A stretch of DNA of 64,000 nucleotides from Acanthosepion pharaonis (GCA_903632075.3 CAHIKZ030005499.1:2746001-2810000), one strand, 5' to 3'. Counted from the first letter of the stretch, positions 34,096 to 47,409 are shown. The notes: generated from the letters alone by a model not told the origin. Numbers and translations are program-made.

Positions 34096-35640
34096 CGCCT
34101 ACTTAAAAGCGTATTTGCGAATTATACTAAAATCATAATTGTTTGTTGTAGAAACTATCAAATCAAATTGATCCACATTAGACTGAATCAAATTTTGGCA
34201 TAAATCCCAGCTTAAAATTGGTTGTAGTTTATCAACAAATCTGAATCTAGATTTGATCTTCTTTACATTAACAAAATTACTATTTTCTACTTGCAGGTCA
34301 ACCAAATCCTTTGACTTTTCTGCTTCCATAAATAGAAATAAATTTTTGAATCCTTCTTTTCAATCAAACCTTCATTCTTATCATATCTCACAAATTCTGC
34401 CTTCAACATTACTCCTGAATTCAACAGGAGCTGAACATCTTTCCTTTTCAATTTCAAGGTTGGTGTAAAATAACCACAATGGTAGTAGTAATTCTGAATT
34501 ACTTTATTGTTGTACTGAGACACAAATATAAAAATCCTTGCACCCTGCCATCTCAACTATTTATATAACACTGGAGGAGGTAAATTATGTCCTTCAGTGT
34601 CTGCCTGTGGAAGTTCTCCATTATCTAATGAGAACTTCTATTTCTACTCTACAACTGGGTGCACTTTTTCAATTATCTTCCCTTCAATCTGAAAAAAAAA
34701 AAATACATTATTTTTAGTAGCTTTCTTTGCAGTACAAAAACTAAAAGTAATAAAATTTTTATTTTTATTCTTTTGAATCTGAAGCATTCATTTTTCCATA
34801 CACTGGACAAATTATCACTCCTTTCATGGATTCCTTTTCACTTTAGATACAAACATACTTTTTTCTAACAGCATTAATATCCTTGTTTAAATCATGCTTT
34901 TACTGTTTCAATCAACTGAATTTCACTCTGCACCATTGATCTCCACTTATCAATACCCAGGACTAAAATAAAATCCGTTTACTCTTTACAAAATTACCTG
35001 CACATATTTATCTTTAATTGTAATCTAATCATCTCTTCATCAGTGTTATTTCATTGCTAGAATTGTGAACCCAACAAATGATCTGCAAATCTCTCACCAG
35101 GAACCCTACTAAGAAAATCAATTATCAATACCGTCATCTAAAAAAGATTCAGAAGTCTGTAAAAAGCTTTTTTTACCATTTAAAGTGTTCCATTTTCTTC
35201 ACTTTCAGGAGCATTTTTTTTTTATCACTATGTTATATAAATTTGCTGTTTTTTATTTTGCACAAGGTACTTAAAAAGACTTTTTTCCTTTCTTCAAAAT
35301 TCTTGTTGCTTTTGTTACATTATTTGCTCCTTCAACTTCACATTTCTGAAACTCCAAATTAATGCAAATTACTTATATTCCAGTCAAAATACTGAGGAGG
35401 GTTAACAGACATTATGTTCACTCTTAAACTGTAAAATCTGGTCAAAACAAATCTGAATTCACTTTCACTGAAATATGATTGGAATTTTTGATGTGAGTGC
35501 TACTTCCAACTGAAATGAAAATCAAATCTACAATCTTTTTCTTTAATTTAGTCTGATACATTCTGTGACCATGTTTCATAATGAGAGAATAAAAAAAAGG
35601 CACAAAGTGTATGTTATAACTTAATTGCATAACACTTTGC
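34096..35640. other. Unresolved stretch with two overlapping minus-strand ORFs
   Basis: Minus-strand ORFs 34287-34556 and 34099-34329 overlap in different frames and could be one frameshifted coding relic. I recognise no domain in either. The rest is AT-rich. Confidence 0.25.
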
Positions 35641-38035
35641 TTAACACCATGAAGAAGGAAATTACTGGAAAGTAATTGAAACTCACCTGAAGCGAGCTGA
35701 ATGTGTAATGCTCCTCATGCCAATGACACTTCCACCGAGCTTCTCTATGGCATATGACTTCACTGAATTTTAATGTGTTCCTCTCGAATTTATATTTAAA
35801 CTGGGGTCATCAGGAGAGAATATGCACCGTTTCGGGGCCTTCCTCTCAACGGTTTCAGTTGCACACTCGCCCCCCCCTTACTGATGTGAGGCCCCATTAT
35901 AACGATATACAAGTGTTGTAGATAAACTAGTTCAAATGTGTAATGGCGAAATTAAATTTATGAAAATTCCGAAAAACGGCAAACCTCGTGTCCTGAGAAT
36001 GCAACGTGAACCTCATTACGCATTCACGATCAGTCATGTCATGCCGTCATGTTCGCTGAAACACTCCATGGAGTATTTCATTTTTTCCATATCCACATAG
36101 AACTATTCTCAGTTACTTCTATTAAGCGTTTTATACTTTTGGCCCTATTACGCCCTTTGATTCCAATTTGGCCCAGAAATTGGTACAGAGTGCCTGAAAC
36201 AAGCCCCCTTGCTCCAATTTCTACTGCTCTAACAATTGCATTATACCCCTCCTTTATTAGCTCTGATTTTCATATTTATTAGTTTTATAATCATGGCTTT
36301 GTTCTATCCGGCATTCATATGATACTGTTAATTCAACCAGGATGATTTTATAGTTCACCCTTGACAGAAGAACAATATCTGGTCGCAGATCTTTACTTGA
36401 TATTATTTTGGGGTAATCATTACGCCAACCAGGAAGGTCTGCAGATACCTCCCAGATGCCACCAGAACTAAGGAGATTTTTTCCGGGTATAGCATGACAT
36501 TTGCTTGTTTGCTTAGAACCGACATATCTTTTTCCTTCTGCAACAAATTTCTGGGCTGAATTAGATAACTCAGACTTCATATATTTCTTTATAATTTTGA
36601 CCAGCTCATCCAAAACACTATTGTGCCTCCATGTATATCTTCCATTGACAAGGGCTGTTTTACAGGAACTAGGAACATGTTCTAATATTTGTGGCTTTTC
36701 CTTACACAGGGGATAAGTAGGATCACTCTCTTTCTTCCATTTAACAAGATTGTTCTTAGATGGTAGCAGGTCATACGTGGAACGTATTAAATAACTCAAC
36801 CTGAGTGGAGCCATCTGCCAAATGTCCTTCCAAGTAATAGATTTCTGCAGAGCCTCCTCCCAGTTCGTCCATTGGCCTTGTTGGGATTGTTGCACTTTTT
36901 ACTAGTCTTTTTTTTATCTTCTTCGTTCATCACATTTTGATGACCATGTCACGGCGATCTTTACCAGAAGTTTTTGACCACCATTGCCTTTCATTTAGTC
37001 CTAACCCTTGTTTCCCTGCTTGAGTGTATCCGATGACTTCATTGAAAGCTAGATTGTCTTTAGCATTTGTTATCGTCTCTCTGACCTTCCACTTTCTCCT
37101 TGTTTTTAATGTAGGCTTTAGTGCTTTTATTGCTTTATCCTTGGAGTCATCCAACATCATTTGAAGTCTAATTTTTCCGGATTTATACTCTTCCACAATC
37201 GATTTAAATGGCAACTTTAGTTTTGCTTGTCTGCAGTACAATGCGGTATCAGACAAACCTGGAGGCAAACCCAACCATTTTTGGATATATTTGTTCATTT
37301 TTCTTTCCATTGACTCAATTGTACTCATTCCAAATTTGTACACAAGTATGGGCCATAGTAGCATTGGAATGAGCACATGCTCTAAGCACCATACCTTGTA
37401 TTTTCCTTTTAGAGGACAAAGATCTTTCTTATGGAGATCTTCTTGTAATGACCTGGATGTTTCTTTTACTTGATTGGTATCTTTTAAGGATTGATCGTAC
37501 CACCGACCTAAACTTTTCACTGATTTTTCTGATTCTTTGGCCACCTACTTCAAAATTTATGTTTTTATTTAACTTTCCTTTTGTAAGAGAAAGACTTCTG
37601 GACTTGTTTGGTTTAAATTTCATTCTGCACCAACTTATCAGGTCGTCCATCAAGCTTAATATCTTGCGAGTTGAATTTACTTTGGATGAGAGGATTGTAG
37701 TGTCATCCATGAACGTTTTCACTGGTGGCATTTGACAACCTCCACCAAGCTCAACAACATCAGCCTTGTCGTTTGTCGCTTTGAGAATCAGCTGCATTGT
37801 TAGAACGAAAAGTATTGGTGACACTATACATCCCATCACAATTCCAACTTCAAGTCTATTCCACTTAGTTGTAAAGTCTTTTGTAGTGAAACGCATGAGG
37901 AAACCATCAAAATAAGTTCCTAGCATAATAGATATTTCCTCAGGAATATGGTACATTTGTAATGATAATTGTATCATTTGGTGAGGTACTGATCCGTAGG
38001 CATTAGCTAAATCATATATCGTGTCATATATCTAT
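35641..38035 (-). mobile_element. 5'-truncated LINE with restriction-like endonuclease, decayed
   Basis: Minus strand, in order: DLANAYGSVPHQMIQ (just right of 37977, continuing the frame upstream), GIVMGCIVSPILFVL and KTFMDDTTIL (active-site DD at about 37700-37707), all from the reverse transcriptase. Next come VKSLGRWYDQSLKD and GLPPGLSDTALYCRQAKL (thumb region), the zinc-knuckle PLCKEKPQILEHVPSSC, LRPDIVLLSR...VELTVSYE (PD-D/EXK endonuclease) and, after a frameshift near 36270, VEIGARGLVSGTLYQF and SSMWIW down to about 36040. This order is that of R2/CRE/NeSL-like elements and relatives. The knuckle's first Cys is Tyr. At least three frameshifts or stops make it dead. The 5' end is lost at about 38035. 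The stretch 35641-36040 is probably 3' UTR. Confidence 0.8.
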
Positions 38036-40238
38036 GAACAAAGACAGTTGATGACCGCTAGATATGTATACCAAGGGAGGTAACTCATGATTACGCTTAC
38101 TTATTGGTTATACTGAACAAACGCTAATACACAGCAACATATAAGGACAAATACCAATCTTCCAATTGCAATTGAAAGGTCACAAATAAATAACCAGTTT
38201 CAAAGATATTACTTAGTAAAAATGAACTATGACAACATCAGTTTCAGTTGTTAGCATGTAAGTATAAGACTGAATCTAGTAGTTGGCATAACTTATACAA
38301 GTGTTTAAGAGTAATGTATTAATTACTAATCATTGTATTAGTTAATAAAAAAGCTGCACATAAAAACAAAATATCAAGCAACTTGTTTGTATGTACAATT
38401 AACATTGAAGGGACATGAGTGTTATGATTTGTCAGATAACAAATCCAAAATGGAAACTGAAGAGATTTGTGAGCTTCAGTCATTTTGAAACAAAAATGGG
38501 CTCTTTGAATAAATAAGATTCATAAATTTAGTTCATGATTAAAAATAATTTAACTGGATTTAAGATTGACCTAAAAATAAGAATGTGTGACTTACTTCAG
38601 ATCTGTGCAAAAATAATTAATTTTAAAACTTTTAATATCAGAAACATTCAAATGTTACTTATCCCCAAGTGTACAAAGTAAATAATATTAAGTTTCCCAT
38701 TTGTTACAGATGACAAGAGTTTTATCTACATAAATTAGTTACAGAAGAAAATGAAAAATAACAAATTTTAAATAAGGGTTTAAAAAAAAAAAAAACCCAA
38801 TTACCCCCCCCAAAAAAAAAGCAAGGTGATAATGACACTAAGATGTAAAGAGTTACTGGGAGTGAAAGAGAATGAGAAGACTTTAGAAGCAGGAATCAGA
38901 AACTTAATCCTAAATAGAAAACAAGGAATAATCTATTCCTGTTCAAAAGACTAGGCAATAGGTGAACTTATCATGGCAGATCAAAATTTCATTTTAATTA
39001 TGAGTTAGCGAATTTTGCAATATTGTTTTCCTTCAAACTTCTAATCATTTAGACTAACAAAGATAACAATAGAGAATTATGATGCAAATAACATTTATGC
39101 ATTAAGATATATTCCATTTATTAATCCAAACAACTAAAGAACCATTCAATTTCTAATATTTGATATCATATTTGTTAAATAAATCTCAAATTCTTTTTTT
39201 TTGTTCCATGATATTCATACTGTGCAATAAGTATAAAAATTCCTTCCAATATAACTATCACCAGGTTATTGGATGAATAAATATATTTTTGGGGGTTTAA
39301 TAAATTGCAATCATTTTACAAATAAAATCTAAATTTCTACTCAATAAATCAGAATATTTATTACACATTAATTGAAGAAAAGAAATAAATATATTTTCCA
39401 TTACTGAAAATTTGTTTGACAAGAAAAGGAGGTTGTAAATAATTTGGTTTACAAATGCATTTAACATAAAATACCAAATTTAGAAGACAAGAGAGATAAC
39501 TCATGAAAAACTAGAAGTATATAAAAAAAAAAAAAAAAAAAAAATGCAGATTTTCTTTTATCAAATCAGTGTAAAAGATATGGTTTTATAACAGTAGCTT
39601 TCATTTACGTAATTTTCAGCAAGTAAATGATTACTTTTTATACCTTAGATGTGAAAAGTCAATAATATATATGGGAGTCTTGCTTTGTTTTAAAATAACA
39701 TGTTCATACCAGACATTTGAATTGGAAGCTCTCTATTTTAGTATCTGAAATTTCCTAGTACTAAACAACAGGAATGAGTGAATATTTATTATCATCATTT
39801 ATACTGTGTAGTTATAAATGCTTTTAGGCAGCTGGGATGATTGCTAGAAATTCAGCCACCTTCTTTTTTTTGCACAGGTTTTAAATTATTACATGAATTT
39901 GAAATAAGAATCAAAGCTCTAACATTTGAGATGGAACCTCTGGTATATTTTGACATTAATTTCAATTTCTTAACATATAGCTACTTATGAAAGTAAATAT
40001 TCTGAGAATATTCTTATATACATATTATGTATCATTTTTAGAGAATACTACAGTTCTCTTTTTGACTGTTAGTGGTTTTCTGATTACTTTTTCATTGAGT
40101 AATATAATCTTAACAACTGAAGATCAGAGATCACCCTTGTTTAAATTATTTACAGAATTTTTATTTTTATCTGTAAAAAGACTTATTTACAAATGTTTCA
40201 ACCTAAGATTTCAGTCTGTCCCTACATACTTGATTATA
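38036..40238. other. AT-rich stretch with one LINE 3' tip
   Basis: 38817-38890 (minus) is the last 70 bp of the LINE 3' UTR (GCAAGGTGATAATGACACTAAGATG). A 23-bp A-run lies near 39523-39545. No exon seen. Confidence 0.4.
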
Positions 40239-42679
40239 TCTATATATAAAATTCTGACTTCCATTAGTCTGTCCATCTATCACATCCTCTAAAATAGCCA
40301 TACATTGACTGATCAAAACAAAATTTGGGGGAGAATTGCAAACAAGAGGGTATAAAATACAATTGGTTTTACTAGGATGCATAGCTTAATACAATAAATT
40401 TTCATTAATTTTTATTGGAAAAATTAAGTTTTATTATTTAACATACAAAATACTCCCATTTTAAAAACAATTTAATGATTAAAATAACAAATACTTATTT
40501 AATGAGAATGCAATATTGTTTTTTGCATATCTTTAAGTTTTTATGTATGCAAGAATTTAGTTTCCAGTTCATGCTATGTTTGCAAGAACTATAAGCAAAT
40601 CACAAGGCCAAATACTTCAAAAAGTTGGAATTTGGCTCTAGAAATAAATATTTGTATATGGCCGGTTGTATGTTGCATGCACAAGAATAAGAAATCAAAG
40701 AATTTATTCTTTGCTGTTAAAAAGGAAAAGAAATTTTCTTATAAAATATTGTTACCCATGAAGTACCATGAAGATTAAAGAAATTATTAAACCATAAAGT
40801 AAGCGTTTTTCAAAGTATTTTTTAAACAAATCAGCTTATTCAATTTTCATTGATTGGTTTGCAAAATTGAATAAAATGTAGTTTGTAAATCTCAACAAAA
40901 AATTAGCAGTAACTTCAACAATACTAAATACTGAGGATTTCAACATGCATCAGCATGTTGTAAAAAAATTCTAGTATAATTCCACTCAATGAGGAAATGT
41001 TTCAATGAATGCTGTAGAACTTTGGAAGCACCTAACACAGAACCTTACAAAGGTTTCTCTGCACTATTTAAACTGATCCACTCGTAAAATATAGGGAATC
41101 ATTTTCTTGGAAATAACTTTTGCGGATTAGCAACTTTTAGATATTTAGACTGCAACATTTCTCAGAATCAAAAAAAATATTGATTTTTTTATTGGTTTAG
41201 AAGGGAATCCTGTTTATATCAATTGCTGACTTTTACAGAGAATAAGCAATTTGTTTACAAATGTCAATTTTGAAACTTACATCTTGATATCTATATGCAC
41301 ACAAAAACAGAATATTTTTTTTATTGGACAAAAATATTTATTCTAAATCTTACTTATTATAAAGCGCAGATTGTGTGTGTGTGTGTGTGTGTGTCTGTAA
41401 CGTTTATATATTGGATCGGATTTCCTACATTTTTCAACCGATTTCAACAAAACTTCACAGGACTACATAGAATTACCTTGTGGTGGTTCTAACAGCGCCA
41501 AAAATGGGAAAAATATAATTGTTTTTGCACAAAATCAATTTGAAAACACAATTAAGAGACATCGTGAAAATGGAAGGGGGACAACTCACATCGGGTTGTT
41601 TGTGTGTGTGTGTGTTACTTTAAATATGGGAGCGGATTTCCTATATTTTTCAGCTGATAAAACAAAACTTCACTTTTTTTGGCAGGTAGTGTTTCTTATT
41701 CTCTTGCACACTTTTTTCTTTATTTTTAACATTCAGAATGCTTTAAAAATTCCATTTACAAGACAATTATTTATAGTAAAATTCTATTCAATCAGTAGAC
41801 TCATAACGATTGAAAACAATGTTTTTGTTTGAGTTTGGGTTTGACCAATTCGTAAAAAATAAAAAAACTAATTAAGACATGCGTGTCCGTCAACCTTAAA
41901 CAATAATCTAACGATCTCTACTGATTGTACGAATACAAACATCGGAATAAATTCTTTATCTTTAGGGAAAGATAATGAAATCTAAACATACACAAGTCCT
42001 AACTAAAAATAATAACTGAACGGAAACTACTTTTAAATACACATGGTGTCCAATTTTTTTACTGTATTCGATAAGTAAAAATCATAAATTGTAAAAAGAT
42101 TATTATATATTACAGAGAAGGCTACTAAATGAATAAGATTTGTTAGATCATAATTAATAAACCCAAATAAAGTTAATATTTTTGTATTAGAAACAACGAG
42201 TGGAAAATATATTCAAATCAGAATTCTAATTATGAATCACCACAAGCAAAATATGCAATTTTTTTTTACTGTATTCAATAAGTAAAAATCATAAATTGTA
42301 AAACTAAAAGATTACAGAAAGGCTACCTACATTTTTCAACCGATTTCAACAAAACTTCACTTTTTTTTTGGCATGTAGTGTTTCTTATTGTCTTGCACAC
42401 TTTTTTCTTTATTTTTAACATTCAGAATGCTTTAAAAATTCCATTTACAAGACAATTATTTATAATAAAATTCTATTCAATCAGTAGACTCATAACGATT
42501 GAAAACAATGTTTTTGTTTGAGTTTGACCAATTCGTAAAAAAAAACTAATTAAGACATGCGTGTCCGTCAACCTTAAACAATAATCTTTGTCAATTTTAT
42601 TTTTCAGTCTTTATGATGGTGGATACTTGATCTATCTCTTACTGTTATATCCCCGGGCAACGCCGGGCTCTACTGCTAG
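40239..42679 (+). mobile_element. Non-autonomous Helitron or nested Helitrons
   Basis: The 3' end has the Helitron signature: a GC hairpin, CCCGGGCAACGCCGGG, then CTCTACTGCTAG (ending 42679) followed by T. Two candidate 5' ends, each A followed by TC, fit. One is TCTATATATAAAATTCTG at 40239. The other is TCTTACTTATTATAAAGCGC at 41348, followed by a (TG)n tract and CGGATTTCCTACATTTTTCA. The inner 1.33-kb version is the better-formed unit and the 40239 end may belong to an older host copy. No Rep/helicase coding is seen, so movement would depend on another element. Confidence 0.65.
41640..42595 (+). repeat. Internal direct duplications in the Helitron
   Basis: 41665-41920 and 42350-42590 are nearly identical over about 250 bp (GTGTTTCTTATTNTCTTGCACAC ... 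AGACATGCGTGTCCGTCAACC). A second pair, 42052-42125 and 42256-42326 (ACTGTATTCNATAAGTAAAA), is also direct. TTCAACCGATTTCAACAAAA occurs at 41435 and 42335. The differences are mainly small indels, so the duplication is fairly recent. Confidence 0.8.
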
Positions 42680-43859
42680 TAAGGAATAAAGATATATATT
42701 TTAATGATTTATTCTTTTTTAATATTTGAAAGAAGCAATTGTTTGGTGAAAGATTTTAAAAAAATAATTTTTACAAAAGTATTTTTCATCATAAAAAACA
42801 AACAGATGTATACATTTTTATAGTGCCATATTCTTAATTAAAAAACAAAAATTTACATTAACAAAAGTAAAAAAAAAACTATGCAGATATCAATGACAAG
42901 CATATTTTCAAGGCACATTTGGGAATAAAAAACTAAGTGCAGATAACTGTAAGATTGATTTTATGCTATAATAATTGTGTTTGTCCATCCCTTCACATGA
43001 CAGTTATAATCAGCCAATACCTCATATAAATAAAGGACTATTTTGTTTTGATCGTATAAAAAGACCTATCAGAAACGCTACTTGGTTTCAGTTTAAAAAA
43101 AAAAAAAAAAGAAAGATAGGTGTTTAACATCTGCTAACACCTTATAAATAATGAGAAGACCAAACATGCTATTTGGTTTCAGTGAGAAAACGAAAAAAAG
43201 AAGGGAAGATTAATGTCTGTTTTAGTGAAATGGAATAGTCAATAACAACATTCATATTTGATTGTTATTGCGATCTATTGTGATAGAGAAATTTCTACAG
43301 ATAATAAAATATTGTCGTAGAACTCGCCATGAGCTTATTCAATCATTAAATGAAGAATTAAGATTCATCAGAAATTTAAAATAAGTAAACCATGAAATTT
43401 TCACAGGTTAAAGTTAGTTCATATTATGAGAATCCAAACTCTAAATTGATTAAAAAAAAAATATCAATTTTTGATTCTGACAAATATTTTGTCCCAACTG
43501 AAAATTTTTCCATATTTCTTGCAAGTGGACCTGTTTATTTTAGTGCTAGTTTTCCGATACAATCCAACCTAAGCCACTTAGAACAGAATTTTTATTTAAA
43601 GCATGAAGATCTCCTTTGAGGTCTAATTGTAGACTGGTTTTACACATTCTTAATAAACTTACTAATGAATCAATTTTCATTGTATCAGATGGACTGATTA
43701 CAGAAATACTGAAGAAACAATCACAGTATAAAAAGGTAAAAAGCACAATTTACAATGATGATGCTGAAATCCATGAGTCTTTTTTTTACAAGCAGTAATT
43801 GATGTTTTGTGTGCTCTATTACACTTCAGGTAGTAAGCAGTTTGATCTCTAAAAACCAT
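42680..43859. other. Non-coding, nothing recognised
   Basis: ORFs 43392-43619 (+) and 43546-43746 (-) overlap and have no recognised domain. Confidence 0.35.
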
Positions 43860-44335
43860 CAGTTTTTGATAGTTCCAACAGTACCAAGATATCTAGGTGA
43901 TGTTGATAGTTCACTCACTTCCAAATTGATTTCCACTTTCACATAATGTGGAACTCCCAGATCTTATAATCCATGTATTTACAAAAGCTTCAGCAACTGA
44001 CAGAGCAGTAATTTCACTTAATTGAGTTTTAATCCCATAGGCTGAATGGTCAATACACCTAGCCACATCACTAGGATGTACTTTTATCTAGTGATAAGCT
44101 GAAGTTAAATCTATTTTCCAATAAGCATTGCCAAATAAATGAATTGATATAGGATATTACATTTTTTTGTAATAATGATAACATTGTTAATCACAGAATC
44201 TCCAGGCTATCAGATTTTGAAACAACCTGTCCATTTACTTTTTAGAAGATATAACTGAAATTTTGAAGTTTTTTAAATTCTGCTTGGATTGCTTTAGATT
44301 TCAGAACTGGAGCATAGCCTTTCTATATCTATCTT
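43860..44335 (-). mobile_element. Ty3/gypsy-like fragment, RT joined to integrase
   Basis: Minus-strand readings: APVLKSKAIQAEFKKLQNF (start of the reverse transcriptase region), then WKIDLTSAYH and IKVHPSDVARC (RT motif A region). With almost no gap these run into TALSVAEAFVNTWIIRSGSS and SGNQFGSE, which belong to the integrase core. In an intact element these are separated by the rest of RT and RNase H, so the copy has a large internal deletion. In-frame stops are present. No LTRs were found. Confidence 0.6.
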
Positions 44336-44439
44336 ATGATTGACTTCACAATTAAATATTTTCCATTTGTATTTCCATTGGGTGATGCAACATTTGGGCA
44401 TTTACTTATTAATTCATACACAAATGGAAAGGGATTAAC

Positions 44440-44910
44440 ATTGCTGACAATTCAATTTATCAACAATACAGACACATGCAAGCTTTGATAAATGGATACA
44501 GAACACACTTTGTCTCATTCTGGGAACCAATTCTTCTGGTGTAAGTTTATTCATGACCATATCTCTTTGCAGAAATTGGTACAGCTTAGCAGGTATGTTC
44601 TACTATACCCACCATACTCACCTGATCTTGCACCTTTGAATTCCTACTTATTTTGATCCCTACAAAATTCTCTAATTAGGAAGAACCTCAATTCTCTGAC
44701 AGCATGTAAAAACCACTTAGGCTATTTCCCTACCTAAAGATGCCAAGTCCTAGGAGGATGGAATCATGAAGCATTCTCAAAGATGGTGAAAACTAGTGGA
44801 ACAAAATGGCACATATCTGACTCTATATATCTAAATATTGTCTTTGAAATTTACTTAAAAATGGTACAAACCTCAGTTCTGATCCTATAACATTTTTTTA
44901 AAAGTTAGTA
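44440..44910 (+). mobile_element. Decayed mariner transposase, C-terminal half
   Basis: Readings include LIHDHISLQKLVQL (second catalytic Asp region, shortened), LYPPYSPDLAPLNSYLF with the third catalytic Asp at 44624-44626, FKSL/SLQNSL-like wording, and EDGIMK and VEQNGTY in another frame. Stops and frameshifts are present. The DD34D spacing is reduced to about 23 codons, so it is non-functional. Confidence 0.7.
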
Positions 44911-47106
44911 AATTCCTAATTTTGTCTGATATAAAGGTGTGTTAATGGGTTATATTCTAGTTTTAAGTTACCCACAATAAATTACCAAAATGGCATGATG
45001 AAAAAAGTGACATAAAACTGTATAAAGAGAACTTTAATGCTTCCATACATTTTATAACTATTAGTTTCAAATCAATATATTCATCTATACAAAAATGTTA
45101 TCACAGATGCAACTTTTACATTAATCTTACATTGAATTGCAGACGTTCTGTTCTATAAAAGAAAACCTGAAAAAGCAAAAATAGTGTTGTATGAAGAACA
45201 ACTATCCAATAATTCAAAATCTAGATCATTCAATAAAATTTATTACAATTAATAAAATTATAGTCAATTTTTTGACAAAATAAAGGCAATACTCAACTAT
45301 ATTTTCTCAGCAATCAGGCTTTATTTCTTCAATAAATAAAAAGAATTCATCATAAAAAACTTAGCATGCAAGATAAAAAACAGAATATAGATTTTGTAAG
45401 ATTACCATCCCTCCCCACTCCAAACATGAATAGATTTAAGCTACATAGATTCTTTCCTCAGATATCCTAAAAAATATACGAGAATTGAAGAAATTAAATA
45501 GCAGGTATTATCCTATGTCAATTATGAAAGTATATAGAATTATTCAGAAAACTGTCACATTAGTCAACAGTATAAACAAGAATATCTTATGATTTACAAT
45601 AATTTAAAAATTTTAAGCAGTGTTTAAAAAACACAAAAGTAAGTATATAGAACAACTGCCTGGAATTCTGAGACAATGCATTATTATAAATCTATAAAGT
45701 TGCTTGGAATGATATTCTCTTAAGAATAATAGTCCAAACAATTTGTGACTGAGTGATAATAAGTCACCTCTGAATTTGAGACAATATGGATCAAATCAGT
45801 TCAGACTCTGAAGTTAAAAAATGGAAGAAAAAACTGGAAAAGCTTTCTCATGAACTCATTATTCAGTTTTTAATCCAGTCACATTTCTTTATGGATAACC
45901 ATAAGGGTCAGATTAAATAACAACAGTATAAGGAGAATAAAATGAATGTCTAATGTGATATGTGCAGCAACAAAGACCTATTTTGCTGTGATTGTCGAGT
46001 TAAGTGTTATTCCAGGAAAATAGATGAGTATGTGCCTCCCAATCCAATCATAAAAATTTGTATTCAACAAGAGAAAGGTGGACAGATTTCTACTTGAAAT
46101 ACATTATATCAAAATGCTAAAAAAAAAAAAAAAAATGTCTTTTGTTATGCAACATAAATTTGACCCTAAAATACTTGTTTCATTTCCATAAATTTTCCTT
46201 CAAGATAAAATGACAATATTTTTCTTTTGATTTCGTTTAAAATATTACAAGGGATTCTTGGTAATTTTTAATGAAAAACCATCACAAGAAATAAAATATA
46301 TTTTTTGTCCAAATAAAATAAGTACAATTTAAACTGTTCATTAGGCTGGCAATAAGATTTAAATCCATAAGCCAAACTCTCATGTTGATAAACTATATTT
46401 TTCAATTTGGTTGCATTGAGTACCACTCCTTATTGGCTTTGTAGGTATCTGTTTATATAGTCAATGTTTGTATAGATGTGGATTTAGAATTACAATCATA
46501 AATAAAGATGTTATTTGGAACATTGTTTTGAAATGTGTTTAATTCTTCATCATCTAAATATAACATGCTTTTAGTTACCATTAATTTATTATACTTTTTA
46601 TAGAAAAAGTGGCTGAACAATATATAAAGAAAAAAGAATGTATAAAAAGCCTAAACAGAAATGGCAGTTTTCACCTCCAATAAATTCAAAATATCATGAA
46701 TGTTTTTTTTCAAATATAGAAGACAAAAACAGTAATCAATAATTTATGAAAGTAACCATATAACATGAATGTTGGTTCATTTAAGTAAAATAAAACTAAA
46801 CCAACACAAAAACTATACAATGCATACATACTTGTATACATGTATATAGACAGAATAGACCTAAAATCAACACTGCACAATAACTACCAGTTTTATACTT
46901 CAAGTTGTTTTTAGACCATGGCCAAAAGATTGTTTGAGGTGTGAAACTGAGTTACCAAACAGTGTTGATTTCTATACCCACACTATATCGATAAATGCTC
47001 TATCTCTAATACTGAGCACTTTCCCCCCATAAATATAGCAACTTTGGAACAAACAGCACTCAGACACATTAAATTTCAAAGAGGACATTATATAAATATT
47101 TATATG
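44911..47106. other. Non-coding; partial SINE-like 3' segment near 46.99 kb
   Basis: 46975-47041 resembles 28340-28395 (TACTGAGCACTTT-CC--ATAAATATAGCA). The rest is AT-rich with nothing recognised. Confidence 0.4.
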
Positions 47107-47108
47107 TA

Positions 47109-47219
47109 TGAGGGAGTATTAGAAAGTTATCAGCCTAACCAAGACCCCTTCTCCCAAAATTTATATTTGATCAGATTTTTGAATGTGGGTCAAGCTAAGA
47201 ACTTTTCAGCACCTACTCA
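47109..47219. mobile_element. Mariner-type MITE, best-preserved copy
   Basis: 111 bp with TA at 47107-47108 and 47220-47221. Left TGAGGGAGTATTAGAAAGTT; right end reversed TGAGTAGGTGCTGAAAAGTT, extending to AGCTTGACC. The short ORF 47044-47241 reads through it and is not a gene. It lies just beyond the 3' end of POLB. Confidence 0.8.
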
Positions 47220-47358
47220 TATTATGCATATTTTAGGGTAAAAAAATGTGGGATGGGGGGAATAAAACAAATCTTCTTGAAGACTTAAGCCATAAATGAG
47301 CAAGATTACAACTTTAAACGCACACACACACACGATACACACAGCTGAAATTTCAAGC

Positions 47359-47364
47359 TTTATT
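47359..47364 (-). terminator. Poly(A) signal AATAAA of POLB
   Basis: AATAAA on the minus strand about 45 nt after the POLB stop codon, followed by a (GT)n tract. It implies a very short 3' UTR. Confidence 0.65.
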
Positions 47365-47409
47365 TTTTTTCATGCAATCAAACAATTACTGTAATCATTC
47401 GAAAGCGAT

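Noticed and set aside
34099..34556. Two overlapping minus-strand ORFs as a possible gene
   Set aside because: No recognised domain, frames disrupted, no splice signals that join them sensibly.
36049..36282. 77-codon plus-strand ORF
   Set aside because: Antisense of the LINE endonuclease C-terminus (VEIGARGLVSGTLYQF on the minus strand).
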